A stretch of 64,000 bases of DNA from Massilibacteroides sp. (GTDB taxonomy: Bacteria; Bacteroidota; Bacteroidia; Bacteroidales; Tannerellaceae), in NCBI RefSeq assembly GCF_028705895.1, contig NZ_JAQWCQ010000005.1, forward strand, positions 1 through 64,000, read 5' to 3'. The notes beneath the pieces are model-generated. The model worked only from the letters and a program-made list of their open reading frames with translations, was not told the DNA's origin and did not search any database. Positions 43,846 to 51,595 of this stretch are shown here, piece after piece. Position 1 is the first letter of the stretch. Every line of letters starts with the position of its first letter. The translations under genes and the position numbers were made by a program.

Positions 43846-45153
43846 ATGAAACCTATGAAATTAACATCCTTATTGATGATGCTTCTGGCTGCAATGAGTG
43901 TTGCCGCACAGGATGAGTTTTTCGATGATGTGTATTTCTCTTCAAGCAAAGACAAGAAACAAGATAAGATTGTAGAAGAGAAGGTTGTTACCCAATCTCG
44001 TACGCAAACAGTTGCTGTTCCTTCAACAGAACGAAGCGTGGATGAGTATAACCGTCGTTATGTTCCTGAAGATGATTACACATATGATCGGACTGATACA
44101 TTAGTAGTGGAAGAAAATGGTCGCAGATCCGATACGGAATATACTGAACGTATAATCCGTTATCATTCGCCAAGCAAAATAACAATTGCCGGAGCAGATC
44201 AGATTGACCTTTATCTGAGTGATGGTTATTATGGTTATGGTTATGAGGCCTATGATAATGGTTACGGAGGAGCTAATGTAGATGTAAATATTAATATTGG
44301 AAACACCTGGGGAGGCTATGGTGGTTGGTATGATCCATGGTATTATAGCTATAGGCCTTGGGGATTCTATTCATCTTGGTATCGCCCGTCTTATTGGGGA
44401 TGGGGATTTGGATGGGGAGGCTTCTATGCTGGTTGGTATGACCCATGGTATTATGGCGGAGGCTGGTACGGCCCGTCTTATGGCTGGTACGGTGGTGGTT
44501 ATTATGGAGGTGGCTATTATGTTGGCGGTTATTACCATCATCGTCCACATTACGCTTCAACTAACCGGAATTATTACAATGGACATAGAGCAGCTGCCGG
44601 AAGAACTAATCGTACCGGAAATTCTGCTTATAGTAGTACCTCGCGTTCTTCTTCAAGAAGCTCAAATGCAAATATCAGCAGGAACAGGTCAACTTCTCTA
44701 AGATCAGAGAGTATAAATTCAATGGACAGAATGAGCAGAGAACGTAATAGTGTACGTTCTGGTTCTTCAACAAATTCAACCAGAGAGTCTGTACGCTCTT
44801 CAAGTACACGTACTCGTGAATCTGGAACATACAGATCCGGTTCTTCTTCAACAAGAAGTCAACAACGAGTGGCTACAACAAGATCCGGTAGTTCCAGTGA
44901 CCGATCTGTAGGAAGATCTTCAAACCGAAGTAGCAGTAGCCGTAGCTATTCAGCTCCAAGTACAAGAAGTTCGAGTTCTGAATCATATAATAGTAATCGT
45001 TCTTCATCTAATAGCTCACGTTCTTATAGCACTCCTTCTTCTTCAAGTAGTTCTCGCTCAAGTGGTAGCTATAGTAGTGGTGGAGGTAGTAGTCGTTCTT
45101 CTTCGTCTTCTTCCGGTGGCGGAGGTCGTTCCGGTGGTGGACGTTCCAGATAA
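43846..45153 (+). CDS. Secreted low-complexity Gly/Tyr/Trp- and Ser/Arg-rich protein
   Basis: This 435-aa protein has a signal peptide (1-21, ending SVAAQ), a charged N-terminal region (22-120), an aromatic-glycine block (about 128-235) with WYDPWYY repeats and GGYYGGGYY runs, and a Ser/Arg/Gly-rich tail (about 250-435) with over 100 serines. No known domain is recognised. The composition suggests an intrinsically disordered, possibly self-assembling or adhesive exported protein. A transmembrane or lipid anchor is absent. It is translated from a strong Shine-Dalgarno, suggesting high expression, and is followed by a terminator and an OmpP1-type porin gene. Function unknown. Confidence 0.82.
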   Translation: MKPMKLTSLLMMLLAAMSVAAQDEFFDDVYFSSSKDKKQDKIVEEKVVTQSRTQTVAVPSTERSVDEYNRRYVPEDDYTYDRTDTLVVEENGRRSDTEYTERIIRYHSPSKITIAGADQIDLYLSDGYYGYGYEAYDNGYGGANVDVNINIGNTWGGYGGWYDPWYYSYRPWGFYSSWYRPSYWGWGFGWGGFYAGWYDPWYYGGGWYGPSYGWYGGGYYGGGYYVGGYYHHRPHYASTNRNYYNGHRAAAGRTNRTGNSAYSSTSRSSSRSSNANISRNRSTSLRSESINSMDRMSRERNSVRSGSSTNSTRESVRSSSTRTRESGTYRSGSSSTRSQQRVATTRSGSSSDRSVGRSSNRSSSSRSYSAPSTRSSSSESYNSNRSSSNSSRSYSTPSSSSSSRSSGSYSSGGGSSRSSSSSSGGGGRSGGGRSR

Positions 45154-45174
45154 AAAAACAGTGAGATTTTTTAT

Positions 45175-45200
45175 AAAAGGGCATGTTTCTATGCCCTTTT
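45175..45200 (+). terminator. Terminator after low-complexity protein
   Basis: AAAAGGGCAT and ATGCCCTTTT form a perfect 10-bp stem around GTTTCT, ending in four T. It separates the low-complexity gene from the porin gene, with which it may still share partial read-through. Confidence 0.75.
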
Positions 45201-45225
45201 AATGTTGAAATAATAATATAAGGTG

Positions 45226-46806
45226 ATGAAAAAGATTGTAAGTAGTATATTCGTGTTAGTCTCTTTTATAGGAGTAAATGCATTTGCACAAGGAGAAATG
45301 GATGCTTATAAGTATTCACAGCAAGACTTACATGGAACGGCTCGTTATTCAAGTATGGCGGGAGCCTTTGGGGCTTTAGGTGGAGATATTTCGGCGATGA
45401 CAACAAATCCTGCAGGTTTAGGTATATATAGAAGTTCGGAAGTAGTGGCAACATTAAATCTTTCTTCCATAAATGCTAAAACAGATTGGACGGGTTCTAA
45501 GATAGATCAGAAAAAAACAAAGTTTAACTTTGATAATATAGCCTATGTAGGGTATTTTCCTACAGGGAACTATTCGGGGATAAAAGGATGGAATGTCGGT
45601 TTTGCTTATAATCGCGTGAAAAATTTTAATCGTCGCTATCGCATGTCGGGAACACAACTTTATTCTGTAGCAGATTATATAGCTGATATTACGAATTTAT
45701 ATGCTGCGGAAAATAGTTCATATACCGGCGATAATTTATTGCATACGGAAGACTATAATCCTTATAATAGTTATAATCCTATATCTGTGATAGGATATAA
45801 TGCCGGCCTTATTGGATCTCAAGCCCCTTCTCAAACTGGTGGTTTCTTTAATGAATTTGGGGATGATAGTGGTCTTTGGCCGGTGGAATCTGCTGACTTA
45901 GAAGTAATCGAAAAAGGAGCAATCGACAGATATGACATTTCATTTGCAACGAATATTTCCGACATCGTTTTTCTTGGCGCAACTGTCGCTTTAACAGATG
46001 TTGATTACAGCTATAGATCTTATTATACGGAAACATTTGGTCATGGTGATTATCTGAATCTTGATAATGGTCTTTCTACAGAAGGAAATGGTTATTCTTT
46101 TAATGTAGGAGCAATTGTAAGACCTATTGACTATCTTCGTTTAGGAGTTGCCTATAATTCTCCGACCTGGTATAAGTTGACGGATTACTATTCAAGTGTA
46201 GCTGAGTCTCGCATTGGTGATACGAAGCCTTGGGTAGAGGAAACTCCCGGAGGAGTGACTGACTATAAGTTGAGAACGAATGATCGTTGGATATTCAGTG
46301 CTGCAGGAATAATAGGACAATACGGTTTGATTAGTGTTGACTACGAACTGAATAATTACAAAGGAATGCGTTTGTCAGATCTTGATGGGCGTGATTACTT
46401 CGATAATGATTTCATTAAAGAAGACTATAAAACTTCCGGAACATTACGTATCGGTGCTGAAGCCAAAATAACTCCGCAATTCTCGATTCGTGCCGGCGGA
46501 GCTTGGGTAAGCAGTCCGGTGCAAAGTCAGGTAAAGAATGGTGAGGTTGAGATTATAACTTCTTCAAGGACTATACCTCATTATACTGTGGATAAAGGAA
46601 AAAATTATTATACGGTTGGCTTTGGTTACCGCTTTACTCCTCGTTTTTATGCAGACTTGGCGTGCGTGTATAAAGAACAAAAGGAAGATTTATATGCTTT
46701 CTCTAAAACGATTGGAGATGATAATTTACCTTATATAGACTCAACTCCTTCTTCGTTAAAAACAAATACCACCCGTATTTCGTTAACATTAGGATATAAG
46801 TTTTGA
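45226..46806 (+). CDS. OmpP1/FadL-family outer-membrane transport protein
   Basis: This 526-aa protein is a beta-barrel for hydrophobic substrates. It has a signal peptide (about 1-21, ending NAFAQ) and the family's conserved N-terminal segment SMAGAFGALGGDISAMTTNP (residues 43-62) that forms the hatch. Amphipathic strands continue to the C-terminal Phe (LGYKF). It may also be labelled a hemin-receptor-type protein in Bacteroidales; substrate is unknown. I chose the ATG at 45226, since the codon just upstream is GTG and gives no added sequence of note. Confidence 0.85.
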   Translation: MKKIVSSIFVLVSFIGVNAFAQGEMDAYKYSQQDLHGTARYSSMAGAFGALGGDISAMTTNPAGLGIYRSSEVVATLNLSSINAKTDWTGSKIDQKKTKFNFDNIAYVGYFPTGNYSGIKGWNVGFAYNRVKNFNRRYRMSGTQLYSVADYIADITNLYAAENSSYTGDNLLHTEDYNPYNSYNPISVIGYNAGLIGSQAPSQTGGFFNEFGDDSGLWPVESADLEVIEKGAIDRYDISFATNISDIVFLGATVALTDVDYSYRSYYTETFGHGDYLNLDNGLSTEGNGYSFNVGAIVRPIDYLRLGVAYNSPTWYKLTDYYSSVAESRIGDTKPWVEETPGGVTDYKLRTNDRWIFSAAGIIGQYGLISVDYELNNYKGMRLSDLDGRDYFDNDFIKEDYKTSGTLRIGAEAKITPQFSIRAGGAWVSSPVQSQVKNGEVEIITSSRTIPHYTVDKGKNYYTVGFGYRFTPRFYADLACVYKEQKEDLYAFSKTIGDDNLPYIDSTPSSLKTNTTRISLTLGYKF

Positions 46807-46832
46807 TATAGCACAAACAAAGGTTTGTCAGG

Positions 46833-46879
46833 AAATGTCCCTGATTTGTACTGGAAAGTACGGATTAGGGACATTTTTT
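46833..46879 (+). terminator. Terminator after OmpP1 gene
   Basis: AAATGTCCCT pairs with AGGGACATTT, enclosing a second stem GTACT/AGTAC around GGAA, followed by a run of six T. This is a strong intrinsic terminator. Confidence 0.88.
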
Positions 46880-47013
46880 GTTGAATCTTGTCTGAAAAGT
46901 TGTTTATTCCAAATTTATGTTGTTTTTTTGTGATTAATAAATATTGTATAACCATTCAAAATTCAATTGCCTATTGCATAACATTACTTAATAGAATCTT
47001 AAATTAAAAAGTA

Positions 47014-47607
47014 ATGAATACATTGAAGAAGATGACTGATGAAGAATTAGTTGTCATTTATGCGGAAGGTAATAATACCGCTTTTGACGTTCTTTTGAAT
47101 CGTCATAAGAATACTATCCATTCATATATTTATTTCATTGTACGTAATAAAGACTTGACGGAAGATATCTTTCAAGAGACTTTTGTGAAGGCTATTGTGA
47201 CTATTAAACAAGGACGTTATACCGAAAACGGAAAGTTTAAGGCATGGATTACGCGTATTGCCCACAATCTTATTATTGATAATTTCCGTCAGGAACGTAG
47301 CGAAAATACCATTTCGAATGATGATGTTGAAATGGACTTATTCAATAACATGAAGCTTTGCGACGGTACAGTGGAAGATCGTTTAGTGAATCGTCAGGTT
47401 CTATCCGATGTTAAGAAGTTGGTAAAGCATCTTCCGGATAATCAACGTGAGGTTTTAGAGATGCGCTACTATCAGGATTTAAGCTTTAAAGAAATTGCCG
47501 ACATGACCGGTGTGAGCATTAATACTGCTTTGGGGCGTATGCGCTATGCAATCCTGAACATGCGTAGAATGGCAAGCGAAAATCAAATTGAGTTATCTTT
47601 GGCATAA
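47014..47607 (+). CDS. ECF-type RNA polymerase sigma factor
   Basis: This 197-aa sigma-70-family protein has region 2 at about 15-90 (LTEDIFQETFVKAI) and region 4 at about 130-185 (LSFKEIADMTGVSINTALGR). It has no Sus or FecR gene nearby, so it is not of the FecI type by context. No classical zinc-binding anti-sigma gene follows; instead a 57-aa ORF lies 77 nt downstream. Regulon and signal are unknown. Related stand-alone ECF factors in Bacteroides govern stress or membrane responses; I cannot place this one. Confidence 0.9.
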   Translation: MNTLKKMTDEELVVIYAEGNNTAFDVLLNRHKNTIHSYIYFIVRNKDLTEDIFQETFVKAIVTIKQGRYTENGKFKAWITRIAHNLIIDNFRQERSENTISNDDVEMDLFNNMKLCDGTVEDRLVNRQVLSDVKKLVKHLPDNQREVLEMRYYQDLSFKEIADMTGVSINTALGRMRYAILNMRRMASENQIELSLA

Positions 47608-47684
47608 ATAATTTCGTAAAAAGATAGTACTCATACAATAAGCAAGTTAAGGTTGCGTTTAGTAGGTATAAAATAAATTAGCCT

Positions 47685-47858
47685 ATGAAGAAACTTTCTA
47701 CTCATTGTATGGATGATATGAACAATAAAAAAGGGAAAGAACTTGAAGAGAAAAGTTCTCCGCGAAAAAAAACAATTGATTTTTTAGCCCAGTTTGCACG
47801 GGTATATTGTTCGGAAAAAACATTAAACGCGGGACATTGTGGTTTTGTCCTGAATTGA
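47685..47858 (+). CDS. 57-aa hypothetical protein downstream of sigma factor
   Basis: This ORF starts at ATG 47685 and ends at TGA 47858. The protein has a Lys/Glu-rich first half (NKKGKELEEKSS) and a second half with KKTIDFLAQFARVYC and a GFVLN ending. It has three Cys (residues 8, 42 and 52) but no HxxxCxxC anti-sigma motif. Two in-frame internal ATGs (residues 9 and 12) are possible starts. It lies 77 nt after the sigma gene and ends 7 nt before a good terminator, which supports a real transcript end here. The FLAQFAR-type segment seems familiar from small Bacteroidales proteins, but I cannot name a family. It is too short for routine ORF calling. Confidence 0.6.
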   Translation: MKKLSTHCMDDMNNKKGKELEEKSSPRKKTIDFLAQFARVYCSEKTLNAGHCGFVLN

Positions 47859-47864
47859 AAAGAC

Positions 47865-47902
47865 AAGAAGAGAGATTCGTATGAGTCTCTCTTCTTTTTT
47901 TC
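47865..47902 (+). terminator. Terminator after sigma/57-aa ORF
   Basis: AAGAAGAGAGA and TCTCTCTTCTT form an 11-bp perfect stem around a 10-base loop, followed by a run of T. It closes the sigma factor transcript. Confidence 0.9.
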
Positions 47903-47903
47903 T

Positions 47904-47911
47904 TACATTTG
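47904..47911 (+). promoter_or_regulatory. Promoter -7 element of rpe
   Basis: TACATTTG is a TAnnTTTG match 13 nt before the rpe ATG at 47925, giving a very short leader. It immediately abuts the preceding terminator. Confidence 0.5.
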
Positions 47912-47924
47912 TATTAAATATAAT

Positions 47925-48581
47925 ATGGCTATGAAACATTTAGTGGCTCCTTCGTTGCTTGCTGCCGATTTCCTCCATTTAAAAGAGGATATAGAGATGG
48001 TGAATGAAAGTTCTGCCGACTGGCTGCATATGGATATTATGGATGGTGTTTTCGTTCCGAATATATCTTTTGGTTTTCCTATACTTGAGGTGGTTAATGC
48101 CGTGTCCAAAAAACCTATGGATGTACATCTTATGATTGTAGAACCTCAAAAGTTCGTTAAAGAAATAGCTGCTACAGGTGCTTATATGATGAACGTTCAT
48201 TACGAAGCCTGTACGCATCTACATCGCGTAATAGGAGCTATTAAAGATGCCGGAATGAAAGCGGCGGTGACATTAAATCCTCATACGCCGGTTCTTTTGC
48301 TCGAAGATATCATACAAGATTTGGATATGGTATTGCTTATGTCTGTGAATCCCGGCTTCGGAGGGCAGAAATTTATTGAACATTCTGTAGAGAAAACAGC
48401 TGCACTTAAAAAGATGATTACAGATAGAGAACTGAAAACCTTAATCGAGGTTGACGGTGGAATCAATCTGGAAACAGGAAAGCGCTTGCTAAAGGCTGGT
48501 GCAGATGTGCTTGTTGCCGGTAATGCCGTATTTAAAGCAAAAGATCCCAAACAGATGATTGATGAGCTGAAAAAACTCTGA
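47925..48581 (+). CDS. rpe: Ribulose-phosphate 3-epimerase
   Basis: This metal-dependent TIM-barrel enzyme interconverts ribulose-5-phosphate and xylulose-5-phosphate in the pentose phosphate pathway. The 218-aa protein shows the metal-binding DWLHMDIMDGVFVPN segment (about 32-46), DVHLMI with its metal His, and the phosphate-binding MSVNPGFGGQKF. Length is typical. It is 22 nt upstream of comEC, with which it probably shares a transcript. Confidence 0.96.
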   Translation: MAMKHLVAPSLLAADFLHLKEDIEMVNESSADWLHMDIMDGVFVPNISFGFPILEVVNAVSKKPMDVHLMIVEPQKFVKEIAATGAYMMNVHYEACTHLHRVIGAIKDAGMKAAVTLNPHTPVLLLEDIIQDLDMVLLMSVNPGFGGQKFIEHSVEKTAALKKMITDRELKTLIEVDGGINLETGKRLLKAGADVLVAGNAVFKAKDPKQMIDELKKL

Positions 48582-48603
48582 CCTACGACCAACCAAAACC
48601 TAC

Positions 48604-49872
48604 ATGATAAACGAATTGCAGAAGCGACCATTTACCAGGCCGCTTTTAGTCTGGATTATAGGAATCTATCTTTATGTCTTCTTTCCTGTTGAACAGGTTT
48701 CTTCCCTTTTACTCTTTCTTTTATTAGGAATGCTTGTGTTTTCTCGCGTAGGAAATCATCCACATTATAATTCTCGTTGGCATTGGGGGATGTCTTTTTC
48801 TATTCTGCTATTCGTTACATCAATTCTCGTTTCAGCAATGCGTGATATATGTCAGGACGGAAATCCCTTACTGCCATTTTTGACAGACTTTGCGACGGAT
48901 GCAAGAACTGACTTGTTGACCCGTCTTGAACGGTTGCAGCTCTCAAAGACTTCCCGTGATGTGTTGGGAACAATGTTGTTAGGGAATGCTACTGTTATTG
49001 AACGAGAAGTACGTGTGCAGTTCTCCGTTACCGGAGTTGCTCATATCCTTTCCGTCAGTGGCTTTCATGTGGCAGTTGTTTGCGGTTTCATCTCTATTCT
49101 ATTAAAAGCCTTACCCTCCGGATCCCTTTTTCGATGGACTAAATATATAATAATGATGCTACTCCTCTGGAGTTTTACATTGATTTCCGGATTGGCTCCG
49201 CCTTCTGTCCGCGCCGCAATGATGCTATCATTCTTTCTTACCGGGCAAATGATCAATCGTTCGACCGATGGATATAATACCTTAGCTGCTTCAGCCTTTA
49301 TTATGTTGGTTTACAATCCGTTTTATTTGTTTGATATCGGATTCCAACTTAGTTATATCGCTGTTTGGTTTATCTTGTTGCTTCAGCCGCCTTTGGAACG
49401 ATTACTTGAGATACGTAATCCTTTGCTTAGTAAGCCTTATGCTTGGATTACAGTATCATTAGCTGCGCAAGCAGGTACAGCGTTCCTTTGTTTATATTAT
49501 TTTAGTCAGTTTCCGACTCTGTTTCTGCTGACCAATCTGCCATTTTCGTTAGTAAGTCTGTTTCTTATTCCTTCAGGACTTGTCTATATGTTGCTTCCCG
49601 AAGGTTTCCCGGGAATTGTATTCTTAGAACGAGCCATAGAATGGATGACTAATTTGTTGATGTATATTGTAGAATCCTTCAGCATATTTCCCTGGGCAGC
49701 ATTTGTAATTCCGTTTGATTTCTTTGATTTGATCTTGGGCTATTTGTTCCTGTTTTTGCTGATCTTTTTTATTTATCGCAAGCGGCCTGCGTTTCTTCTC
49801 CTTTCATTGTCGTTTTTAGCTTTGCTGCTAATCAAATTACTTATAGAAACTCTTTGGTTTTCCGCAACATAA
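48604..49872 (+). CDS. comEC: Short ComEC/Rec2-family membrane protein
   Basis: This polytopic inner-membrane protein (422 aa) carries the ComEC competence domain: GTMLLGNATVIEREVRVQFS and HILSVSGFHVAVV (about 137-160), and LAPPSVRAAMMLSFFLTG (near 200). Full ComEC proteins are about 700-800 aa with an N-terminal soluble domain and a C-terminal metallo-beta-lactamase domain. Here both are absent, and the frame ends cleanly in a stop with no sign of a following fragment. It forms the single-strand DNA channel in competent bacteria; whether this short form transports DNA is unknown. Confidence 0.85.
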   Translation: MINELQKRPFTRPLLVWIIGIYLYVFFPVEQVSSLLLFLLLGMLVFSRVGNHPHYNSRWHWGMSFSILLFVTSILVSAMRDICQDGNPLLPFLTDFATDARTDLLTRLERLQLSKTSRDVLGTMLLGNATVIEREVRVQFSVTGVAHILSVSGFHVAVVCGFISILLKALPSGSLFRWTKYIIMMLLLWSFTLISGLAPPSVRAAMMLSFFLTGQMINRSTDGYNTLAASAFIMLVYNPFYLFDIGFQLSYIAVWFILLLQPPLERLLEIRNPLLSKPYAWITVSLAAQAGTAFLCLYYFSQFPTLFLLTNLPFSLVSLFLIPSGLVYMLLPEGFPGIVFLERAIEWMTNLLMYIVESFSIFPWAAFVIPFDFFDLILGYLFLFLLIFFIYRKRPAFLLLSLSFLALLLIKLLIETLWFSAT

Positions 49873-49879
49873 AAAGTAG

Positions 49880-49887
49880 TACATTTG
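49880..49887 (+). promoter_or_regulatory. Promoter -7 element of nrnA
   Basis: TACATTTG is a TAnnTTTG match; transcription would begin near 49892, about 19 nt before the ATG at 49911. Confidence 0.5.
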
Positions 49888-49910
49888 TAGAGTAAAACAA
49901 AGTGGATAGT

Positions 49911-50960
49911 ATGATCACAAAGATAATTTCTGAAGAAAAGATTCAAAAAGCGAAAAAATACGTTGAAAAAGGCGATAATTTCGTGATTGTTACTCATGTT
50001 ACGCCGGATGGAGATGCTTTAGGGTCATCTCTTGGCCTATATCATTTTTTAGTAGAATACGGGAAAGAGAATGTTACAGTAATCGTTCCTAACGATTTTC
50101 CGCAGTTTTATAAATGGATGCGTGGAACAAAAGACATTATCATTCACGAAAAATACCCGGACTACGCAGAAGAGCTGATACAGAATGCCGACGTACTATT
50201 CTGTCTTGATTTTAACGATCCGAAACGGATTGAAAAGTTAGGAGGCCCTGTTGTTGCTTCCGAAGCCCGTAAAGTAATGATAGACCATCATCTGAACCCC
50301 GCAGATTTTTGTAGGGTAACGATGTCTTACCCCGAAATGTCATCGACCAGTGAGATGGTTTTTCGTTTTATCTGCCGGATGGGATTCTTTGACTTGTTGA
50401 ATAAAGATGCAGCAGAGTGCATTTATACGGGAATGATGACTGATACCGGTTCTTTTACCTATAACTCTAATCAGCCCGAAATCTACGTAATTATCAGTGA
50501 GCTGTTGAAAAAAGGCATAGATAAAGATTTGATATACCGAAGAGTTAATCAGGTATATTCAGAATCACGCTTACGATTGATGGGATATGTTTTATATGAG
50601 AAAATGAAAGTTTATCCCGAATCTAAGGCTGCATTAATCACGCTTACACAAAAAGAACTGAATCAGTTTAATTATGTAACCGGAGATGCTGAAGGCTTTG
50701 TGAATTTACCATTAAGTATTGAAGATGTAGAGTTCAGTGTCTTTATACGAGAAGATAAAGACTATCTGAAAATTTCACTTCGTTCAGTTGGAAATTTTCC
50801 TTGTAATCTTTTTGCCGAGAAATATTTTAACGGCGGCGGACACAAAAATGCTTCGGGAGGAGAGTTTTATGGTAGCTTAGAACAAGCAGTTGCTGTTTTT
50901 GAGGAAGGTTTGTCCTTATTTAATCCTAATAAATCGGAAGAAATCAAACCAAATGAATGA
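49911..50960 (+). CDS. nrnA: NrnA-type DHH phosphoesterase (nano-RNase/pAp phosphatase)
   Basis: This 349-aa protein degrades very short RNA oligomers and dephosphorylates pAp. The DHH domain includes HVTPDGDALGSSLGL (metal-binding), FCLDFND and the signature MIDHHLNP. The C-terminal DHHA1 domain ends with FNGGGHKNASGGEF. A GTG three codons earlier also opens the frame, but the ATG at 49911 lies right after a promoter match and begins the conserved sequence. Length is typical. The DUF4827 lipoprotein follows on the same strand after about 53 nt. Confidence 0.92.
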   Translation: MITKIISEEKIQKAKKYVEKGDNFVIVTHVTPDGDALGSSLGLYHFLVEYGKENVTVIVPNDFPQFYKWMRGTKDIIIHEKYPDYAEELIQNADVLFCLDFNDPKRIEKLGGPVVASEARKVMIDHHLNPADFCRVTMSYPEMSSTSEMVFRFICRMGFFDLLNKDAAECIYTGMMTDTGSFTYNSNQPEIYVIISELLKKGIDKDLIYRRVNQVYSESRLRLMGYVLYEKMKVYPESKAALITLTQKELNQFNYVTGDAEGFVNLPLSIEDVEFSVFIREDKDYLKISLRSVGNFPCNLFAEKYFNGGGHKNASGGEFYGSLEQAVAVFEEGLSLFNPNKSEEIKPNE

Positions 50961-51013
50961 AGAATGACAGATATTACATACATTTGTCTCATTGATAAAT
51001 AAATAAAAAATAG

Positions 51014-51580
51014 ATGAAGAAAGGTTTTGGCGTATTGGTGATGGTTGTAGCAGCAGTTTTCGTAGTGTCTTCATGTAGTAAAAGTCAACGAACCTATACG
51101 GAAATGCTGAAAGATGAGCGTAAAGCAATACAGAGATTAATGGATAGTTTAGATATTAAAGTAATTGATGATTATCCTACAAACGGTGTTTTTGCAGAAA
51201 ATGAGTTCTATAAAACTGAAACAGGCTTGTATATAAACGTAATTGATTCAGGGAATGGGAATAGGGCTGTTTTAAATCAAACATCTGTGTTGACTCGTTT
51301 TGAATTTGACTATATAAGTGCTGTTTCTAAAACCTATTACACAATTGACGGGTTTGAAAATACCTTTTTTCCATTGGTCTTTACTTATGGAGGAAGTTTA
51401 ACATCGGGAGACTACTACCTGTCTGATTATTTTTCTTCCGGTATGGTGGAACCACTTCAATATGTGGGTGATAGTTCTTATGTAAAACTGATTATTCCTT
51501 TTAAAATTGGCAGCCAAACTCAGCAAACGGGTGGGGATCCAATTTTCTGTAAAAAACTCAGATATATTTTCGAAAAATAA
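51014..51580 (+). CDS. DUF4827-type lipoprotein
   Basis: This 188-aa protein has a lipobox ending in Cys21 (VFVVSSCSKSQ). The mature part is a compact alpha/beta domain resembling DUF4827, which in Bacteroidales is often found in this chromosomal position. A conserved block PLVFTYGGSLTSGDYYLSDY and a C-terminal PFKIGSQTQQTGG segment could hint at a peptidyl-prolyl isomerase-like fold, but this is speculative. It lies between nrnA and glmM, both on the plus strand, so it may be co-transcribed. Confidence 0.8.
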   Translation: MKKGFGVLVMVVAAVFVVSSCSKSQRTYTEMLKDERKAIQRLMDSLDIKVIDDYPTNGVFAENEFYKTETGLYINVIDSGNGNRAVLNQTSVLTRFEFDYISAVSKTYYTIDGFENTFFPLVFTYGGSLTSGDYYLSDYFSSGMVEPLQYVGDSSYVKLIIPFKIGSQTQQTGGDPIFCKKLRYIFEK

Positions 51581-51595
51581 TATCACTTAAAAGCT

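Noticed and set aside
44291-44701. Alternative frames inside the low-complexity gene
   Set aside because: They arise from the repetitive codons of the Gly/Tyr block; the main frame has a signal peptide and strong Shine-Dalgarno.
45223-45225. GTG start for the OmpP1-type porin
   Set aside because: The adjacent ATG at 45226 gives the same protein minus one residue and is the more usual start.
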